This document shows positions 58,979 through 64,000 of a stretch of DNA of 64,000 nt, piece by piece. A program made the position numbers and the translations under genes. Origin of the DNA: Toxotes chatareus (taxonomy: Eukaryota > Chordata > Actinopteri > Toxotidae). Position 1 is the first letter of the stretch. Each line of letters starts with the position of its first letter. The stretch is taken from contig CM028897.1 in assembly GCA_016801885.1 (NCBI GenBank), positions 18,101,501 to 18,165,500 of the forward strand. The letters are read 5' to 3'. The notes beneath the pieces are model-generated. The model saw only the letters and a program-made list of their open reading frames with translations. It did no database searches and was not told the DNA's origin.

Positions 58979-59284
58979 GTTCAACATTTTGGAAAATATG
59001 CTTACTTCTTGTCTTGATACGAAACTAGCCAAACAGCTGGTTAGCTTAGCTAACTGGGAAACAGCTGGCCTCACTTTGTCTAAAGTTAAAAACCACAACG
59101 TGTCATTTTTTTCACTTCAGTTTCTGTACAAATCAAATAAACAACATCAGCAGTGAGTTAGCTAACATTCCACTCTTTACCAGTCTTTATGCTAAGCTAA
59201 GATAAGCTAAGCTAACCTGCTGCTCACTGTGGCTTCATATTTTTCATACAGACCTGAGACCGTATTTACCAAAATGTTCTATTT
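58979..59284. mobile_element. Near-complete foldback element (MITE-like), about 306 bp
   Basis: The left end has AACATTTTGGAAAATA. The right end, in reverse complement, has AACATTTTGGTAAATA, so it has terminal inverted repeats. The interior carries TGGTTAGCTTAGCTAACTGG and, in opposite sense, ATGCTAAGCTAAGATAAGC and GCTAAGCTAACCTGCTG. It is the best-preserved copy of the family in this window. Non-coding. Target-site duplication not clear by eye. Confidence 0.7.
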
Positions 59285-61509
59285 CTACTTTTAATGTTTT
59301 GACAAAATAGCACATGAATTCAGAAGCTAACTTGGGTGACCCATATGTTGCATGTTCCAGCAAGCACGTGAACGCATCATGTGACGTGGCCAATGTGCAG
59401 CAGACTTATTGGAATAAATCTGCCTCTTAACTGTCCAATCAGACAAATAAGGCTGTGTGTATATTAACTGTTATTTCAAGCACTGATTGTGGATAACAGA
59501 ACAGTAAGAGGGGGAAAAGATGCCACTGTTGTTGTTTTTTTATGTCTTATTTGCTATGTATTTTTTGATGTCATATCAAATAATGAAGCAAAACAGTGGA
59601 AAGAGAAAGATCCCCATATTTTGTACATACCCATCTACTGTATTGTAGTCAGACCAAAATCACAAAGCAAGGCACATGTTTCAAAGAAAAAAAAACAACT
59701 CAATGTTGCATTTAAAAGTTATAAAATAATACAACTAAACAACAAGAATTGCTTGTTATTATACACATTGCCACACCTGGACACATGTACACATGTAGGC
59801 AGAGGGGGAAAAAAAAAAAAAAAAAACAAATGCTTCCTGGAAATATCCCAACATGGTATCCTACAATGATTCATCAGCTCGGACCACTTAAGCATGGAGA
59901 AGCAAACTGATTCAACACTCAGATTAGATCTGTTTACTTTGAAAAATAGTCTTCAGGATGACACACACACATCATAAATACACTTTTTTTTTGCAAATAT
60001 CCATATATATATAATCTCTATGTGATCGTAATTTAAATTCCACAACTATTCTCTGAATTCTTATTCATTTATATAAGGAGTGTGGCTGCTATGGGACTGT
60101 GAAACCTAGATTTTCTTAATGGGCTGAGGTGCAAATAGCTTATCAGAGTATTGCACCTCTCTGGATGCAGGTTCTGCCTGGTTTTAGGAACTTAACGTTG
60201 CACTGAAACAAACCATCCAGCTTCACAGATCTCTGCTGCCGCTCACTCCATTTTAACACTTTTTTTTTGTAAATCCCATGAAAACGCTGTCATGGCAACA
60301 CACTGTGTGGTAACCACGGTGATGCTGATGGGGATGGTGGGAGTGATAATGTAGATTGTCATGGCAACAGGGGGTGGGTGGTTGGGAGAGTGTGGGATGA
60401 GAGAGATAAAGAAGGAAAGGGAGGGGTTATTGGCTAAGGTCTCAGGAAAGGTTTTGGTCATTGTGTATTTTTTTTTCTTTATATCCTGGAGAAATAAATT
60501 CAGGGGTCCCACATAGTGATCTGGGAAAGTTACAGATTTGACAGCATCTTAAAAGTAAGGATGCACTGATTTTTGCTGATATTGACCTGATTGCATGGAT
60601 GTTTTCACACTCACCAGTTCAACTAGAAAGGAAGAATATTTGAATGGTCAGAGATTAAGGATTTTGTAGAAGTTGTTTTAAGAATTCTTAAAGTAACTGA
60701 ACTCTTTCTGAATTTTGAATACACCTTAGAATCTATGTGCTGATCTTTAGATTTTTGAAAATATATTGGACTTGATTAACTCTGGAATGATCGAAGGTGT
60801 GTATGATAACAATGACTTCCAGTTACTGAATTTAAATTGAAAAGTTACTCATCTTGTGTGGGAGTGTGCGAAACCTGACGTTTTTTGCTACACCCTTGTT
60901 GTTTTTTTGTTTTGTCTGAAATAACAGCAGGTATCAGGAATGATTTGAAACTGTCTGGGTCAAGCTGAGTTCATTGGCCTTGCTCTCTCTAAACACATGG
61001 CTCTGACTCTGGTGCTTGTGTTGCATTGTGCAGGGGAGTTTAAAGGTTGATCTGACCTTTGACCCCCGAGACTCATCCTCCTGAAGAACTTACCACCTCT
61101 ACCACCTTGCCTTGCTAAAACCTTGAACCTCAAAGCCCCAAAACTGCATCCTGAAATCCTTCTATAAAACTTCCTGTGGTGCCGACTTTAACATCAAGAC
61201 CTAACATTTGCTTTCCAAGACAACCTGCTGTGGCCTCGCTGCAGTTTTCTCTCCCCTTCACCTTCTCTCATCTTAGTTTATATTGTGCAGGCTCCCATGT
61301 ATATGTGTGTGTGTGTGTGAGTGTGTGCGAGCTGGCTGCATGGGTCATTGTGCTTCTCCTGTGTGCGTGTGAGTGTGTTGAAGGTGATCATGAGGATGCA
61401 GCAGATTGCATGGATGCAGCCAGGACAGGAAACTGGATTTGATCCTGAAATTCCAACGATCCACAAGGTGAACCCAGCATAACATACCTGTCACACTGTC
61501 CCTGTCTCA

Positions 61510-61570
61510 CACACACACACACACACACACACAGTCACACATGCACACACACACTCACATACACACACTT
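61510..61570. repeat. (CA)n microsatellite cluster
   Basis: CA run at about 61510-61532 followed by interrupted CACA/TCACA repeats to about 61570. Confidence 0.9.
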
Positions 61571-62330
61571 CAGGAGCTGAATAGTCTCGTTTTGGTCACA
61601 GATAAAAAATTTTCCATCAAGTCATTTACATCGTCACAACACCAGAGGTCACCATTCCACACAGAACCAAGACATCAAACCAAAGAGCTAGAGATTCATA
61701 TTTATCGGTATATTATATATTAGTGTGCTAATGCAGGACTTTTTCAGTAGATATAAACTCTCCATGCTTAGAATGTACACATACCATACTATGATTCATT
61801 ACACAGTTGGTTTTTCAATCAGTATTAGTTTAGTGTATTTGTTCGAGTCCACGTGGAGTTCTTAAAAGACCCATGTTTTGACTGCAGTCTCCTCCATTTT
61901 GCTGCATTTCTTCATCTCTCCGTCTGGTGTTTTTTTGTTTTTACTTTTATTTTTTTATTTTTCTCTCCCCATCAGTCGGTTTTGGTCCTTTTTTTTTTAA
62001 AACTCTCTCTTTTAGTGACTCTCTCTTTATCCATCCTTCATTCTAGCACTCTCTCTGCCACATGTCTGTCCAGGCTTGTGGCACAGCTCCATCATCATTT
62101 CCATCATCAGGAGATGAGAGGAAGAGAAAGATAAAGGAGGTTTTTCCAGAGCACCGAGGGATGGACGGACGACAGGAAGAGTTGAGGAGGGGATGGGCAC
62201 GACGGAGAGAGAAGGATGAAGAGAAGGAGAGAGAGACAGAGAGAAGATAGAGAGGCATGTTGCCCGTTGTGCCATCTGAGTCACTCCTGTTGCAGCGTTG
62301 CCATGGAGACACGCTGACTGGTTTCTATGG

Positions 62331-62433
62331 TTACTCCAACATGGCGTCCAGCTGGTCGGCCAGGTCATCGAACATGCTGCCGATGTCGTCCAGGATGCTA
62401 ACCGTGGTCGTATGCTCAGCCACAGAGCTAAAT

Positions 62434-62471
<38 letters not shown>

Positions 62472-64000
62472 GCACATTATACCAAAAGACAGAGAAAATC
62501 TTAATTTATCAATCTGTGCATCTCATTTCACAGTGGTTACCAGTGGCACTGGTACTGAGAAGGTGGAGCTGACTGTCTTACTAAGCTCCACCCCCTTAGC
62601 TACTGTTGCTACACCTGCCAAGCTTTCATTTCTCTCCCTGGTTTCAAACAAAAGTAGCTTCTCACTTCAGTCAGTCACTTCAATCAGCCAACTGACATGA
62701 CAGCTGTCGATTTTGGCTGTAGCTAGCTCTTAAATATACACTTCATGGCTACAGTTTGCCACAGTGAAACTAAGAAATTATTTGTGTATATGAGAGTGTG
62801 TGTGTGCTCCTTACTCCTCCTGCCGCAGTATCTTATCCTCCACAGCCCGCAGAGCTGCGGCCAGCGAAGCACTTGTCTCCTCCAGCTTCTGATGCACCAG
62901 GGAATCCACACTGAAGTCCGGTGTTGTCGTAGCAGTCGGCGCTGTCACCCCACCGCCAACCATCCCACTGTCCACCGACACTCCCCCGATGGAGGATCGA
63001 GGGGGCTTGACGGGCGGCGGGGTCGGGCTTGGAGTAGCAGGAGTCTGGGGCGTCTGTGGCGTGGTTGGGGTCTGAGGGGTGTGGGGGCTCTGGGAAGATG
63101 GGCTCGGCGGCTTGGCATTTGGTGGGCTGGGGGTGTTGGAAGGGGGGAAAGAAGGGGGAGAACTGGTCTGTCGCGCCACTGCAGAGTGCTGCTTTACTGG
63201 GGCAGGGGCCGGAGTCGGGGAAGGGGGACTGGTCATAGAGTGGATGAGTTTGGCCGGTTTGGGCGCTGTGGGCGGTGGCACTGGTTTGGGCGAGACTGGT
63301 GGAGGGATCTTCTTTCCTTCCACTACACAGAGCAAATGAGAAAAGAAGAAGGCAGGGTTACTGACTGGCTAAAGCAGCTCTGTTCTGCAACTCCTGGCTC
63401 TCAGGCGCCTTAAAGGAGTGGAACAATTAATCTGCGCAACAAATATTCACAAGCTCACATGAAAGTGAAACTGGAATGAGACCAAAGAGCATAGTATGGA
63501 TCTTAAGATTTTTATGGCCTCATAACAAATCCTCTACTCCAGTCACTTTTTATGTGTACTATCAAGTGTAACACCATTAATGCCTTTTGAGGAAAGAGTG
63601 TCTTATCAAACCCCTTCCCTGAACCATTCTGACACTGGAATTTGGCGCCTAGAAAACTTTCCTTAACTGACAATTTTATCATTTGAATTATTCATCATCT
63701 CATGTCATGTCATCATGTACCTGGGCTTCCAGGTGTGCCAGGGCCTGGCAGGGGGACTCTCTTATTGGAGGCAGGTTGTGGGGGGGTCGGTGGGCCTCCT
63801 TGTCTCTTTATCTGCCCCACTACAGGCTTGGGGGAGACTGGTGGCTTTGGTTTTCTCTGCGGAGCTCCTTCACTGCCTGCTGGAGCTCCCTGATCCACAC
63901 TGTCCCTGCGAAGAGCAGCAGTCACTTGTGGTTGAGGTTGATGTTGGGGTTGAGGTTGCGGCTGCTCTGTCACTCCAGCGTCAGACACCGGGCGGCGTTT
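62331..64000 (-). CDS. caskin1: Caskin-1 (CASK-interacting scaffold), C-terminal 294 residues; gene runs off the right edge
   Basis: Caskin-1 is a synaptic scaffold that binds CASK and has, in full, ankyrin repeats, an SH3 domain, two SAM domains, a long proline-rich region and a conserved C-terminal domain. Three exons are present: 63721-64000 (open at the edge), 62815-63322 and 62331-62427. They join as G|TG and GA|C and total 885 nt including TAA. The first begins KRRPVSDAG, typical of the caskin1 region after the SAM domains. The proline-rich part has many PxxP sites (KPPVSPKP, IPPPVSPKPVPPPTAPKP) for SH3 partners. The end has SASLAAALRAVEDKI and SILDDIGSMFDDLADQLDAM, the conserved caskin C-terminal motif. 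Caskin2 shares that tail, but the position next to convergent traf7 supports caskin1. Ankyrin, SH3 and SAM parts lie right of the window. Confidence 0.95.
62435..62468. repeat. (CA)17 microsatellite in the last caskin1 intron
   Basis: It lies a few bases upstream, in gene sense, of the last acceptor (ATTTAG at 62433-62428). On the transcript it is a (UG)17 run. Confidence 0.95.

Larger units (their letters stand above)
58111..62330 (-). other. caskin1: Proposed 3'UTR of caskin1
   Basis: Downstream of the caskin1 stop on the minus strand there is no other exon for about 4.2 kb. AATAAATAAA (minus strand, 58135-58144) is followed within about 40 bases by a GT-rich stretch (CCATTGTGTTGGGACAC), a good poly(A) site arrangement. 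Contained here are a foldback repeat (58979-59284), a hairpin (58849-58881), a G-rich run on the transcript strand (58443-58478) and several X-box-like sites. Nearer TTTATT words (around 61944-61955) could end a shorter form. Confidence 0.35.

Noticed and set aside
62745..63413. 222-codon plus-strand Arg/Gly-rich frame
   Set aside because: Complement of the proline-rich caskin1 exon 62815-63322.

Overview
This is vertebrate nuclear DNA, almost certainly from a ray-finned fish of the percomorph/acanthomorph group. Genes are split into short exons with GT-AG introns. Coding sequence is a small share of the 64 kb. Dinucleotide microsatellites, chiefly (TG)n/(CA)n, are very dense. Several dispersed repeats are ones I recognise from percomorph genomes. 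Most open frames of 60-180 codons here are chance frames or microsatellite translations and were left out. Four real genes can be built exon by exon with consistent splice phases.

Layout. 738-2611 (minus): the first four coding exons of a RAD23-family ubiquitin receptor, closest to RAD23A; the rest lies left of the window. Its promoter is around 2612-2830. 2.8-20 kb: no gene seen, only microsatellites, a decayed Tc1-like transposon (about 16.19-16.74 kb), an imperfect 120-160 bp duplication beside it, and an inverted-repeat element (19.15-20.02 kb). 20550-21719 (minus): gng13, a complete 67-residue G-protein gamma subunit. A CpG-rich block at 30.76-31.25 kb carries a perfect minus-strand splice donor and is the likely distal untranslated exon and promoter of gng13, with a 9-kb intron. 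31.3-42.4 kb: no gene seen, repeats only.

42.4-57.3 kb (plus): traf7, complete, with a non-coding first exon and 21 coding exons giving 699 residues (RING, TRAF-type zinc fingers, coiled coil, seven WD40 repeats). Its promoter has two CCAAT boxes and two ZNF143-like sites. 62331-64000 (minus): the C-terminal 294 residues of caskin1, running off the right edge. Its 3'UTR may extend to about 58.1 kb, where an AATAAATAAA signal sits. traf7 and caskin1 are convergent, as I recall they are on human 16p13.3; gng13 also maps to 16p13.3, so the block is largely ancestral linkage. The genes do not form one pathway: proteasome delivery (RAD23), heterotrimeric G-protein signalling (gng13), ubiquitin-ligase/MAP3K signalling (traf7) and synaptic scaffolding (caskin1).

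I found no undescribed gene system. The observations most worth testing are: two minimal upstream ORFs in the spliced traf7 leader (AUG-GCC-UAA made by splicing, then AUG-UGA); UG-repeat acceptor tracts in front of two traf7 coiled-coil exons that together are frame-neutral; a set of RFX X-box-like motifs, several in the caskin1 3' region and one overlapping its stop codon; three perfect 15-16 bp hairpins; and a foldback repeat family present in at least six copies.
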